Shown here piece after piece: positions 35,485-43,381 of a stretch of 64,000 nucleotides of DNA. The stretch is from Amycolatopsis saalfeldensis (GTDB taxonomy: Bacteria > Actinomycetota > Actinomycetes > Mycobacteriales > Pseudonocardiaceae): assembly GCF_900110575.1 (NCBI RefSeq), contig NZ_FOEF01000010.1, positions 247,884 to 311,883 on the forward strand, read 5' to 3'. The position numbers and the translations under genes are program-made. Every line of letters starts with the position of its first letter. Positions within the stretch are counted from its first letter, which is position 1. The notes beneath the pieces are model-generated. The model made no database searches. It was not told the DNA's origin and saw only the letters and a program-made list of their open reading frames with translations.

Positions 35485-37022
35485 GCGCGCTGGCCGCGCT
35501 CGTCCGGGCGCTCGCCCACCGCCTGCCCGAAGAGGAGCGTGAGCTCATCAGCCTCGAACTGGGCGAGAGCGTGCACGACCCGGGCACCGTGAGCACCACC
35601 CCGGCCGAGCACACCGCCACCGGTTCCGGACCGGATTGGAAATACCTGTGGAGCGCGCTGACCAATGCCTCCGAGCACGCCGGCCGGATCGAGGCACTGT
35701 TGGAGCAGAAGCAGGCCTTCTTCGATTTCGAAGACATCACCGGCGCTGCCAAGGCGCTGCGCGAGCAGATCGACAGCGCGTACAACCTGATGTGCATCGC
35801 ACCCCGGATGGACGAACTGGAGCTCCACACCGGTGACGACCTGGACACCGTGCGCCTGGCGGTGGATCTCCGGCGGGCCGAGATCGTCGACGCCGAGCTC
35901 GCGCCGATGCGGCCGAAACCCGCGCCCGACACCCCGACCTGGACAATCGACTACGACGAGCACGGCGGCTTCGTAGCCACCAGCAGCGACCAAACCGGCG
36001 ATGGCACCACACCCTGGAAGTTCTGGGGCTCCGCGGCCACCGCGGACTCCGCCGCACACACTCTGACCTGGTACTTTCTCGACCGGCCACCGCACATCGA
36101 CTTCGACCCGCCGCAGATACCCCGGCCATGTGCCCGGACGGGCCCGGACTCCGACCGGTCTCGGGAAGGCCCCTCGGTGCTGGATCTACTCAAGCGACGC
36201 GGACCGATCTACGAGCAGCACCTCACCGCCTGCAGGTCCGCCCGGGAGGTGCTGCGCGAGCACCCCGACGACATCAAGAGCCACCTGGCCAAACGGGCCG
36301 CCCAACTCAATACGACCGATCCGCAGCTGGACGAGCAGAGTGTGCTCAACCCGCTGGGCTCGCCGCGCAATCACGACCACGACGGCTTCGCCATTACCGT
36401 GCAATGGGTACCCACGCACCTGGTCGTGGGCACCGACCACCGACGCTGGGGCGACTTCGGCGACCACCGCCCCTATATTCCGTTCGACATCGTCCAAGGC
36501 CTGCTCACCAACGACCTGGACGCCTTCATCGACGAGCTGTTCGGTCGCCGGATCACCCTGCTGCGCACCCCGGCCTGGGCCGGGCCGCTGTATCGGGTCG
36601 GCGAGAACGGCAACCACCGCATCCACACCGCGCGGATGCTGAACCTGCCGTGGCTGGCCGCCGCCGTGGCAGTCGAGGCGACCGCGCCGTCCTGGGACAT
36701 GCTCGACTTGATCACCGACGACCCCGACACCACGTCGCAGCGCGACCAGCCGTTCGAGAAACGGATACACGACCGCACTCTGCTAGTCGCGGGACTGATC
36801 CGCCGCGAGATCATCGACGGCGAGCTCACCGACAACGGACCGCAGCCCACACTGCACTGCCACCGCCTCCCGGCAGCGTGGCTGCTGCGGCCGGCGCAAT
36901 TCGCCACGAAAGTCAACGCCGTCTACGAGTCCCGCTATCCCGGCGCGCTGGCGCAGCTGGGGATTCCGATCGAGGTCGGGACCGACCCGGACGCATGGAC
37001 CCGTTGGCTGACCGCCACGTAA
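35481..37022 (+). CDS. Uncharacterised large protein with a ParB/Srx-like C-terminal motif
   Basis: A 513-residue cytosolic protein. Residues about 50-100 look coiled-coil (SEHAGRIEALLEQKQAFFDFED). Residues about 155-210 hold a small alpha/beta unit (WTIDYDEHGGFVATSSDQ). The region around 370-390 contains YRVGENGNHRIHTARML, which matches the G-E/N-x-N-H-R phosphate-binding loop of ParB/sulfiredoxin-like NTP-binding folds. No HTH follows, so it is not a normal partition protein. The GTG start overlaps the preceding small gene. Function unknown; the ParB-like fold is inferred from one motif. Confidence 0.6.
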   Translation: MSALAALVRALAHRLPEEERELISLELGESVHDPGTVSTTPAEHTATGSGPDWKYLWSALTNASEHAGRIEALLEQKQAFFDFEDITGAAKALREQIDSAYNLMCIAPRMDELELHTGDDLDTVRLAVDLRRAEIVDAELAPMRPKPAPDTPTWTIDYDEHGGFVATSSDQTGDGTTPWKFWGSAATADSAAHTLTWYFLDRPPHIDFDPPQIPRPCARTGPDSDRSREGPSVLDLLKRRGPIYEQHLTACRSAREVLREHPDDIKSHLAKRAAQLNTTDPQLDEQSVLNPLGSPRNHDHDGFAITVQWVPTHLVVGTDHRRWGDFGDHRPYIPFDIVQGLLTNDLDAFIDELFGRRITLLRTPAWAGPLYRVGENGNHRIHTARMLNLPWLAAAVAVEATAPSWDMLDLITDDPDTTSQRDQPFEKRIHDRTLLVAGLIRREIIDGELTDNGPQPTLHCHRLPAAWLLRPAQFATKVNAVYESRYPGALAQLGIPIEVGTDPDAWTRWLTAT

Positions 37023-37331
37023 CCGCCGTCCCACGGAGACGCGCATCGGTATCCGCATCCGCCGATACCGATGCGCACGCGGAGCGGATCTTGCCGCCCA
37101 CGTGCGGTTCACCCGGGCAGTGCCCCGAAGCGATCAGCAGCGACCACGTGTCGTGAGGCGGCCACGCACCGACACCATCCGAGCCGGCCGGTACGCCGCG
37201 CCGGACGCCGTGCAACAGCTCGAGACTGTGTTGCCTGGTGGACGGACGGTGCTGTCGTTCCGACGGCGCACAGTCGAGTTGACCGGCCAACGTTGACGCC
37301 GGGACGGTGCCACCGCCGGCGAGGGCTCACG
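37023..37331. other. Spacer of about 310 bases, nothing recognised
   Basis: Between the ParB-like gene and the coiled-coil gene. Bases 37040-37075 contain an imperfect inverted pair around CGCATCGGTATC / GATACCGATGCG, a possible hairpin terminator for the upstream gene. Short frames here have no supporting features. Confidence 0.45.
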
Positions 37332-37721
37332 GTGCACGACGCCCACCGGGACCGGCTGAACCGGATGATCGCGGTCAGCGCCGCCGAGCGCACGGTGGCG
37401 GACAGGCGCCAGGCCGACCTGCTCCAGCAGCAGAAGGCGGCGCGGCAGCGCTGGGCGGCGGCGAAAGGCCAGCTGACCAGAGCCCGCAAGGCCGGAGACG
37501 CGGACACGATCGCCACCGCGGCACAACGGGCCGACGACGCCTACCGCGCGTTCCTCGCGATCTCCGACGCCTCGATCGACGAGCAGCAGCAGATTCTGGG
37601 CACCCGCCTGGACACCAACGGCGCACTGCTCGAACAGATGGACCAGACCTGGGACGCGGGATCCGCCGTCATCACCGCGCTGGCACACCCGGCGCCGCCC
37701 GGCGCGGTCGGCAACCGGTGA
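37332..37721 (+). CDS. Coiled-coil protein coupled to a tyrosine recombinase (129 aa)
   Basis: An Ala/Gln/Arg-rich, almost entirely helical protein (RRQADLLQQQKAARQRWAAAK, then ADDAYRAFLAISDASIDEQQQILG). A long heptad-like section spans residues about 20-75. No known domain. The stop overlaps the GTG of the recombinase gene, so both are made together; it may be a directionality or accessory factor, which is inference from context only. Confidence 0.55.
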   Translation: MHDAHRDRLNRMIAVSAAERTVADRRQADLLQQQKAARQRWAAAKGQLTRARKAGDADTIATAAQRADDAYRAFLAISDASIDEQQQILGTRLDTNGALLEQMDQTWDAGSAVITALAHPAPPGAVGNR

Positions 37722-38617
37722 CCACCGAGGTCATCCCGCTGCACACCGAGGTCGCCGAAGCCGCGGAGCAGGCCCTGGCCACGCTGTCGCGCTACCTCAA
37801 CCGCTGCAAACTCGCAGCCAACACCGTGCGGGCCTACCGCCGCCAAGCCGTCGCCTACGTCGCCTGGTTGACCGCCCGCGCCGCCGACCACCCGGACGCC
37901 TTCGCCGACCAGGTCGGCGCCGAGGCGGCGGTCACCACGTGGCGGCGGCACCTGTTGCGCGGCAAGAAATCCAGCCCGGCCACGGTCAACCAGGCCCTCG
38001 CCGCCGTCACCCTGCTCTACGAGCACGGCCCGCAGCTGCGCGTCATCGTCAAGCGCGTCCGGGTGCCCAAGCCTGGCGAACCCGACGCGCTGGAGCCCGC
38101 CGAGCAGGGCAAGGTCGAACGGGCCTCCCTCCGCCGCAGCGAACGGGACGCGGCGATCATCGCAGTCCTGCTCTACACCGGAGCCCGGGTCGAGGAATGC
38201 GAACAGCTCGACCTGGACGACGTCGCGATCACCCCACGCACCGGCAGCATCCGCCTGCACGGCAAAGGAGACGAGGTCCACGACGTCCCGATCCCGGCCG
38301 TCGCACGGCAACGGATCATGGCGTGGATCGCCGTGCGCGGCAACCACCCCGGCCCGCTGTGGACCGGACAACGCGGCCGGCTGACCACCTCGGGCATCAC
38401 CCAAGTCGTCCTCGCCGTCGGCAAGGACGCCGGGTTTCCCGGACTTCGCCCCCACAGGCTCCGCCACACTTACGGGACACGGCTCCGGCAGAACGGCGCC
38501 GACGTCGCCCAGGTCCAAGCCCTGCTCAACCACGCTTCGATAGAGACCTCAGCCCGCTACTTCCGCGCTGGCCGGGCCGAACAGACCGCCGTGGTCGAGG
38601 CCACCTTCGAGCAATAG
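37718..38617 (+). CDS. XerC/XerD-type tyrosine recombinase
   Basis: A 299-residue integrase with a full N-terminal core-binding domain (LNRCKLAANTVRAYRRQAVAYVAWL) and all catalytic residues: Arg157 (YTGARVEECEQL), Lys183, His246-x-x-Arg249 (HRLRHTYGTRL), His272 and Tyr281. Actinomycete proteins of this form often belong to transposons or plasmids instead of phages. It is coupled to the coiled-coil gene, and a fragment of another recombinase lies just downstream, suggesting repeated insertion here. Confidence 0.9.
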   Translation: MTTEVIPLHTEVAEAAEQALATLSRYLNRCKLAANTVRAYRRQAVAYVAWLTARAADHPDAFADQVGAEAAVTTWRRHLLRGKKSSPATVNQALAAVTLLYEHGPQLRVIVKRVRVPKPGEPDALEPAEQGKVERASLRRSERDAAIIAVLLYTGARVEECEQLDLDDVAITPRTGSIRLHGKGDEVHDVPIPAVARQRIMAWIAVRGNHPGPLWTGQRGRLTTSGITQVVLAVGKDAGFPGLRPHRLRHTYGTRLRQNGADVAQVQALLNHASIETSARYFRAGRAEQTAVVEATFEQ

Positions 38618-38680
38618 TCATCCCGACGCCAACTCGCTGACCAGCGGACTCACGCTCAATGGCGGCTCATGACACCGTCC

Positions 38681-38797
38681 TCAACGACAGGCCTGCTTCT
38701 CCGCGCACCAGGTGAGCCAGGAGCCGACGGCGGCGCGGTTGCGGTTCCAGGTCGCCGGTTTCGCTCCGCTCCATAGTGCGGTGAGCGCGTCGCCGAT
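38681..38797 (-). pseudogene. Fragment of a tyrosine recombinase (core-binding domain)
   Basis: A 38-residue frame reading SGAKPATWNRNRAAVGSWL followed by TWCAEKQACR and a stop. This is the pattern of the N-terminal core-binding domain of actinomycete integrases. No start, no catalytic domain. It opposes the intact recombinase upstream. Confidence 0.55.
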
Positions 38798-38814
38798 CCT
38801 CGATGTTGATCAGG

Positions 38815-38843
38815 CTATCGGATACTGGTCTATTATCCGGTAG
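38815..38843. repeat. Inverted repeat near the left edge of the radical SAM cluster
   Basis: CTATCGGATA and TATCCGGTAG are 10-bp arms with one mismatch around a 9-base spacer, in a short AT-richer patch. It could be a recombinase or regulator site, or a terminator for the minus-strand phosphotransferase transcript that ends at 38960. Confidence 0.45.
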
Positions 38844-38959
38844 ATGCCGGGCGTCCGGTCAGGATGGCACCGTGGCATTGAGGTGTTCGTGCTGGAGAGC
38901 CAGGTCGCGGTACGGCAGGCTCACCACTGGGTGCGCGGCATAACAAGTGCGACACCTCC

Positions 38960-39778
38960 TTACGCGCTGGTGGCGCGTGGGCGCCGATGCTGGGACCAGT
39001 CCCAGGCTGCTTGTGCCATTTCCTTCGTCCAGGTGGTGGGGTTCGAGTTCGCGATCTCTGTCCACAGCCTTACGTTGGCGGCGGCGAACGCGTCTACGTG
39101 GTCGGGGTCGGACGCCTCGAAGGCCGGGACGCGGAAGGCGGTTAGCTCAGCCTCGCGAGGTGTGTGTCCGCCTGCTGCGATGAGCCGCAGGATCCAGCTC
39201 GCCGCGTCGAGCCATGGCGCGCTGAGCGTCGGCCAGGCCCAGTCGATCAGCCATGCCTGGTCGGCCGATACGAGGACGTTGTCCGGTGCCCAGTCGGAGT
39301 GGGCGAGGGTGTCGCCGGCGAACAGGGTTGCCTCCTCGGGGGTGGCGACGTAAGTTTTCCAGCGGTCCTCGGCCCGTTTGAACAGCGGGTCGCCGGGGAT
39401 CTTGATCTTGCCGAGGGCGGTCATCAGGTGGACGAGCGCGTCGAGGTCCGGCGAGCCGGGGCGGTAGTCGGCGTGCCGTCCCTCCACGTACGCATAGCCC
39501 AGGACGGTCCAGCCCGCTTCGTTGAACTGCCACAGGAGCGCGGGGGAGATCCCCTGGACGAAGGGCGTCACGGCGGCCTCGCGGCTTTGCGTGATGACCC
39601 GCCGGTGGTCTGCGGGGATGCCCTTGACGAAGGTCGTCCCGCTCTCGGACCTGATGAACGCCGCGAGGGGTGAGTTCTCGCCGGCGGTCGCTGTCCGCGC
39701 CTCCAGAATGCGACCGGTGCGGGCCTCGACGGCCCAGGTGAGGGCGGCCGGCAGATCGGTCCAAGCAGTGCGTTGCAT
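38960..39778 (-). CDS. Phosphotransferase-fold protein (APH/choline kinase-like), downstream member of the peptide cluster
   Basis: A 272-residue protein. The catalytic loop HSDWAPDN (His160, Asp162, Asn167) and the metal-binding LIDW (Asp179) are intact, as in aminoglycoside and small-molecule kinases. The N-lobe is short but has FVKGIP, a likely ATP-Lys strand. It belongs to the same strand and probably the same transcript as the precursor peptide and radical SAM enzyme, from which it is separated by a perfect hairpin. In that setting the acceptor may be the modified peptide. Antibiotic resistance is the alternative. Confidence 0.8.
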   Translation of the reverse strand: MQRTAWTDLPAALTWAVEARTGRILEARTATAGENSPLAAFIRSESGTTFVKGIPADHRRVITQSREAAVTPFVQGISPALLWQFNEAGWTVLGYAYVEGRHADYRPGSPDLDALVHLMTALGKIKIPGDPLFKRAEDRWKTYVATPEEATLFAGDTLAHSDWAPDNVLVSADQAWLIDWAWPTLSAPWLDAASWILRLIAAGGHTPREAELTAFRVPAFEASDPDHVDAFAAANVRLWTEIANSNPTTWTKEMAQAAWDWSQHRRPRATSA

Positions 39779-39787
39779 GTGTGCATC

Positions 39788-39841
39788 CTCGACAGGCTCT
39801 GGGGACCTGGCAAGTTTGCCAGGTCCCCAGAGCCTGTCGAG
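39788..39841. terminator. Perfect 26-bp hairpin between precursor peptide and phosphotransferase genes
   Basis: Bases 39788-39813 are exactly complementary to 39816-39841, leaving only two unpaired central bases. It begins three bases after the precursor stop codon and ends ten bases before the downstream ATG. The likely effect is to terminate most transcripts after the small peptide gene, or to protect its mRNA 3' end, raising peptide over enzyme. Confidence 0.8.
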
Positions 39842-39844
39842 CGC

Positions 39845-40015
39845 CTATTGGTACGGCTGGTCGCTGCTGCTACTGCACGCGCACATCACCAGCAGGTCGT
39901 CCGTCTCGCCGACGAACTGAACGGCGTCGGGATCCAGTGCAGCGGTCAGGTCGGGCGTCTCCTCCTCGTCCTCGTCGGGCGGACGGCGGGTCAATTCGAT
40001 CGCGACAGCGGTCAT
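39845..40015 (-). CDS. Putative RiPP precursor peptide (56 aa)
   Basis: Residues 1-43 form an acidic leader-like part (MTAVAIELTRRPPDEDEEET, then a Leu/Asp-rich section ending VGETDDLLV). Residues 44-56 read MCACSSSSDQPYQ: two Cys, four consecutive Ser and a Tyr at the C-terminus, a likely core. The ATG lies 5 bases downstream of the radical SAM stop and is followed by the perfect hairpin. It matches no RiPP precursor class I know. Size, charge, position and Cys/Ser-rich end support the call; no product is proven. Confidence 0.75.
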   Translation of the reverse strand: MTAVAIELTRRPPDEDEEETPDLTAALDPDAVQFVGETDDLLVMCACSSSSDQPYQ

Positions 40016-40020
40016 GGGCA

Positions 40021-41130
40021 CTACCTCTCTGTGTGCTGGCAGTACTGGGCGAGTGGTGCCTGTGCCTTGCGGTACAGCTCCGCCATGGGCGGGCAGGTCC
40101 CGCAGGTCTTGGAGAGCCCACATCCGGCGCACCCGCCGTGGCGGGCGGTGAGGCGGTCGCCGATCTCCGCCAGGCGCTTGAGGCCACGGGCCCCTTCAGC
40201 CATCAGGTCCACCTGGCTCTCCCGGCCGATCTTGCAGATGGACGCCCTCCCGTGCGGGTCGCAGTGGAAGTGCGTGACGCCGGCGTTGCATCCGGTGTAC
40301 GGGGCGCGGGTGCGCAGAACCTCGGTGGCCTGGCTAGGCAGGACCTCGCCGCCGCCGTAGATGGTCGGGGTGATGTTCGTGTACTCGAAGCGCTCGATGC
40401 CGTACCGGTCGGCGAAGGCGTTCATCTGCGGGATCTCGTGCTCATTGCGCTTGGTGATCACGAGATTGAGGCGCATCGGCAACCCGGCCTCGTGGGCCGC
40501 AGCGACGCCGCGGGTGAACCGCTTGAACGATCCTTTGCGCCGGGTGAGCCCGTCGTACGATTCCTCGGTGGCCCCGTACATGCTCAAGGTCAACCGGTAG
40601 GGGCGGCGCTCGGTCAGCAGTTCCAGCGTCTTCGTACGGGACAGGCGCGAGCCGTTGGAAGAGATCTGGATCATCATGCCCAGGTCGTAGGCGAAGGCGT
40701 GCGTCTGGGCGAACAGGGGATCGATGAGCGGTTCGCCTCCGGTGAGCTGAAGCCACAGCACGCCGGCCTGCGCCATGATGGTGAGCAGCCGCTCGCGGCC
40801 TTCCCATTCCATTCCGGCGAACGTCTTCTCGGCCAGGTAGCAGTGCTCGCAGTCGTAGTTGCAGCCGAGGTTGAGCTCGTAGCTCGCGCGTGCGTAGCCG
40901 TACTCGGACTCCGGGCGGACTCGGACCGTGTCTCCGATGGACAGAACTGCGACGTCAACCCTCCATCCGTTGCGCGCCGCGTCGGCCAGCCAGCTGGGCA
41001 CCGGGTCGTTGGGGTCGGCGTCTTGCAGCTCGGTGTACCGGTCGGCGCCGATCCGGATTCCTCCGTTGCGGCCCGGACTCACGACGATGTGGCCGTGCGG
41101 ATACGGACTGGCGATGAGCTGGTGATTCAC
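40021..41130 (-). CDS. Radical SAM/SPASM peptide-modifying enzyme
   Basis: A 369-residue enzyme. The 4Fe-4S cluster that cleaves SAM is held by Cys90-x3-Cys94-x2-Cys97 (CNYDCEHC). The GGEPLIDP motif is the usual SAM-binding GGE. The C-terminal 95 residues hold eight more Cys (GCNAG, HCDPHGRASICKIGRE, CAGCGLSKTCGTCPP, YCQH), a SPASM domain with auxiliary clusters. The N-terminal 80 residues may contain a peptide-binding section. The GTG at 41130 has GGGAGG upstream. It precedes the putative precursor by 5 bases, so that peptide is the expected substrate; the bond formed (thioether, C-C or other) is unknown. Confidence 0.88.
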   Translation of the reverse strand: MNHQLIASPYPHGHIVVSPGRNGGIRIGADRYTELQDADPNDPVPSWLADAARNGWRVDVAVLSIGDTVRVRPESEYGYARASYELNLGCNYDCEHCYLAEKTFAGMEWEGRERLLTIMAQAGVLWLQLTGGEPLIDPLFAQTHAFAYDLGMMIQISSNGSRLSRTKTLELLTERRPYRLTLSMYGATEESYDGLTRRKGSFKRFTRGVAAAHEAGLPMRLNLVITKRNEHEIPQMNAFADRYGIERFEYTNITPTIYGGGEVLPSQATEVLRTRAPYTGCNAGVTHFHCDPHGRASICKIGRESQVDLMAEGARGLKRLAEIGDRLTARHGGCAGCGLSKTCGTCPPMAELYRKAQAPLAQYCQHTER

Positions 41131-41161
41131 GTGGTGCCTCCCGGAAGCTGAAGGAGCTCTC

Positions 41162-42040
41162 TCAAGACCGTTGTGCGAGGAGCCTGTCCGTGTGGCGGTG
41201 GAGTAAAGGGGCGAGCGCGGCGTCGTCGGGCAGGTGGGTCAGGTTCCTGATGATGACGGCCGCAGCGACGAGCTGTGCGTACCGGCCGGTGGGGCTGTCG
41301 AGCAGGTCGGCGAACGTCTCGTGTATTCGGCGGGCGATTGACGGCACTGCGAGGGATGTCAGGTAGAGGTACCCGATGCCGTAGCCCCGTACCGCGACGC
41401 CCCAGTGCTCCCAGTCGATGATGGTCAGATTCGGCGCGCTGATGTTGCCCCAGGTCAGATCGATGTGCTCGGTCCCGAACTCGGGGGCGATCCCCACGGG
41501 ATGCGAACACCCGTAGGTGGCGTTCAGCAGGTAGCCGTACTGCTCGGCATCGTGGACTCGAAACCGCCGCTCCGTCGCCGCCTCGGACAGGGCGTCCAGC
41601 GAGGAGCGCAGATCCCCCATCCAGGACGCCGCCAGCGTCGGCGGCTCCTGCAGGAAGCGGCTGCGCGAGGCGACCGGGTCGCTGACGAAGGTCAGAAGTT
41701 CGCCGCTGACCGGGACGGGAGTCGGTCCATTGGTGGTCCACTCAGTGCGCGCCAGCAGTGCGGGCTTGCAGATGCCCTTCAGCGTGCCCGCCTCGGCGGT
41801 GCCGCGCCACGCCTCGGCGTCCATGGTGTTCTCCAGGAAGGCGCTCACCCGAAGCCAAACCCGCACGCCTTCGAAGAAGGCTGGTGATCCGGTGGCGCTC
41901 CAGCGGTAGACGCGCCCTGTGCGGGACAGCTCCGCGCCCAGGCGCTCGCCGGCCTGTTCGAGCAGCTCCAACTGCCAGGCTTCCCAGTCTGCGACACGGG
42001 CGGGCAGCCATCGGACGCCGGGCCTTGGGCTCACCAGCAT
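41162..42040 (-). CDS. Second phosphotransferase-fold protein of the peptide cluster
   Basis: A 292-residue protein with the kinase catalytic loop HIDLTWGN (His192, Asp194, Asn199) and IIDWEHWG (Asp209), spaced as in the APH family. The N-lobe is atypical and lacks an obvious glycine-rich loop. It is the first gene of the minus-strand operon (32 bases before the radical SAM gene). The ATG at 42040 has GGGAGG at the right distance. It shares only the fold motif with the 38960 gene, so the cluster has two different kinases. Confidence 0.75.
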   Translation of the reverse strand: MLVSPRPGVRWLPARVADWEAWQLELLEQAGERLGAELSRTGRVYRWSATGSPAFFEGVRVWLRVSAFLENTMDAEAWRGTAEAGTLKGICKPALLARTEWTTNGPTPVPVSGELLTFVSDPVASRSRFLQEPPTLAASWMGDLRSSLDALSEAATERRFRVHDAEQYGYLLNATYGCSHPVGIAPEFGTEHIDLTWGNISAPNLTIIDWEHWGVAVRGYGIGYLYLTSLAVPSIARRIHETFADLLDSPTGRYAQLVAAAVIIRNLTHLPDDAALAPLLHRHTDRLLAQRS

Positions 42041-42052
42041 GGGAGTCCTCCC

Positions 42053-42099
42053 TTCCGGACTGCTCGGATCGGGCACTGCGGGGTGAATCCGGTCCGGAA
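42053..42099. promoter_or_regulatory. Inverted repeat in the divergent control region of the peptide cluster
   Basis: TTCCGGAC at 42053-42060 and its exact complement at 42092-42099 flank 31 bases in the 118-base gap between the kinase operon and the XRE regulator. A direct repeat GTGGCCAA also occurs twice nearer the regulator start (about 42132 and 42143). These are candidate sites for the XRE protein. Confidence 0.5.
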
Positions 42100-42158
42100 A
42101 ACAGTCTCGTTCCGGCATACGGGCCGCCCGTGGCCAAGGGGGTGGCCAAACTGGGAGG

Positions 42159-43001
42159 ATGGCTTTCGGGGATCTGATCCGTGATCTACGTTCGGCCCGC
42201 GGGTGGTCGCAGGACGACCTCGCCCGCGCATTGTCCGACCGCGCCCAGCCGGCCTCGCTCACCCGTGAGGAGGTCTCCCGCTGGGAGAACGGCAAGCGCA
42301 CCCCCCGCCGTTTCTGGCTGGGCCACCTGGCGGCCGTCCTGGATACCCCGCTGGCCACGCTGGAGAGGGAGAAATCACCCGTGCGGCGCAGGGAATTCCT
42401 CCTCGGGGCCTCCACCCTGGCCCTGAACGAATCAGCTGACGACAGCGAGGCGCGCACCGCCGCGTCGATAGCGGAATGCATCGCGTCCGGCGACGGACAC
42501 CCCCTGGCCACCGTCCAGACCACCCACAAGACCGATCTGATCATCTGGCTCCTCGTGCAGACGGATCGCGTCTCGATGCTGCACCTGCGGCACTGGCTCA
42601 CCGACGGCGCCACCCCGATCCTGCGGGTCAACGCGGCCGGCATCCTGGCGAAGTCGCACGACGAGAACGCGGTGGACGCCGTTGCCGCAGCCCTGGAACG
42701 CGACACCGAGACCCGCGCCCTGTACCGGACAGCGGTAGCCGCACGGGTCTTGCACCTCCCGTGGGGGCAGGCTGCGGACTTCGAACCCAGCCGGGCGAAC
42801 CCTCGCCAGATCGCGGCACTCGCCCGCGAACTGGGCAACCGACGCGACGCCGGTGCCCGATGGTGCAGCGCCTCCATGCTCGGACAGGTCGCGTTCCGCC
42901 ACCCCGCCGCCGCCACCGCGCTTACCAGCGCACTGCACACCGAGCCCAGCCGCGAGACCCTGCGTCACATCGCACTGGCCACGACAGAAGGAATCCAATG
43001 A
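42159..43001 (+). CDS. XRE family transcriptional regulator of the peptide cluster
   Basis: A 280-residue protein. HTH_XRE at residues about 4-65 (LIRDLRSARGWSQDDLARAL, then TREEVSRWENGKRTPRRF). Residues about 66-80 carry an RRREFLLGAS stretch common in actinomycete XRE regulators, followed by HEAT-like helical repeats (ILAKSHDENAVDAVAAALER) that probably sense a signal. Divergent from the kinase/radical SAM operon and coupled by ATGA overlap to the PPC-domain gene. Confidence 0.85.
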   Translation: MAFGDLIRDLRSARGWSQDDLARALSDRAQPASLTREEVSRWENGKRTPRRFWLGHLAAVLDTPLATLEREKSPVRRREFLLGASTLALNESADDSEARTAASIAECIASGDGHPLATVQTTHKTDLIIWLLVQTDRVSMLHLRHWLTDGATPILRVNAAGILAKSHDENAVDAVAAALERDTETRALYRTAVAARVLHLPWGQAADFEPSRANPRQIAALARELGNRRDAGARWCSASMLGQVAFRHPAAATALTSALHTEPSRETLRHIALATTEGIQ

Positions 43002-43336
43002 TCGTCATCGAGATCAAGGATGCGGACCTGGTCGAGGAGATCCGTCGCCAAGCCGCAGATGCCGGGGTGCGCAACGGCGTGATTGTCTCCCTCATCGGCG
43101 CTGTCGACCGCTTCACCGTCTCCACCATGCCATCGGCGGACCCGTCCGCCGACACCATCACCGCCTACGACCTGCCAGGCGAGATCACCAGTGCCGTCGG
43201 CGACATCCGCAACGGCACCGTGCACCTGCACGCCGGCTTCGGAGTCGAAGGCGACCGGGTCATCGGCGGGCACCTGCACGCCGCCACCGTTGGCCACTGG
43301 TTCGCCAGGGCCTACGTGCAACCCGTCCAGGAGTAA
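42998..43336 (+). CDS. PPC (DUF296) domain protein
   Basis: A 112-residue single PPC domain, the trimeric fold found in plant AHL proteins and in prokaryotes. Visible marks: VRNGVIVSLIGAVDRFTVSTM, YDLPGEITSAVGDIRNGTVHLHAGF and GGHLHAATVGHWFARAYV. The His-rich HLHAGF and GGHLHAA lines are the usual metal or ligand site in bacterial members. Its ATG overlaps the XRE stop, so the two are made together. A regulatory or ligand-binding role is likely; the ligand is unknown. Confidence 0.85.
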   Translation: MIVIEIKDADLVEEIRRQAADAGVRNGVIVSLIGAVDRFTVSTMPSADPSADTITAYDLPGEITSAVGDIRNGTVHLHAGFGVEGDRVIGGHLHAATVGHWFARAYVQPVQE

Positions 43337-43381
43337 GGCCAACGTCGCATTCAGATGCCTGACCAGGACTCCAGCCACTCA

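Noticed and set aside
38960..39778. Calling the phosphotransferase an aminoglycoside resistance gene
   Set aside because: Only fold motifs support it, and its operon context with a precursor peptide and radical SAM gene gives a better explanation. Resistance cannot be excluded.
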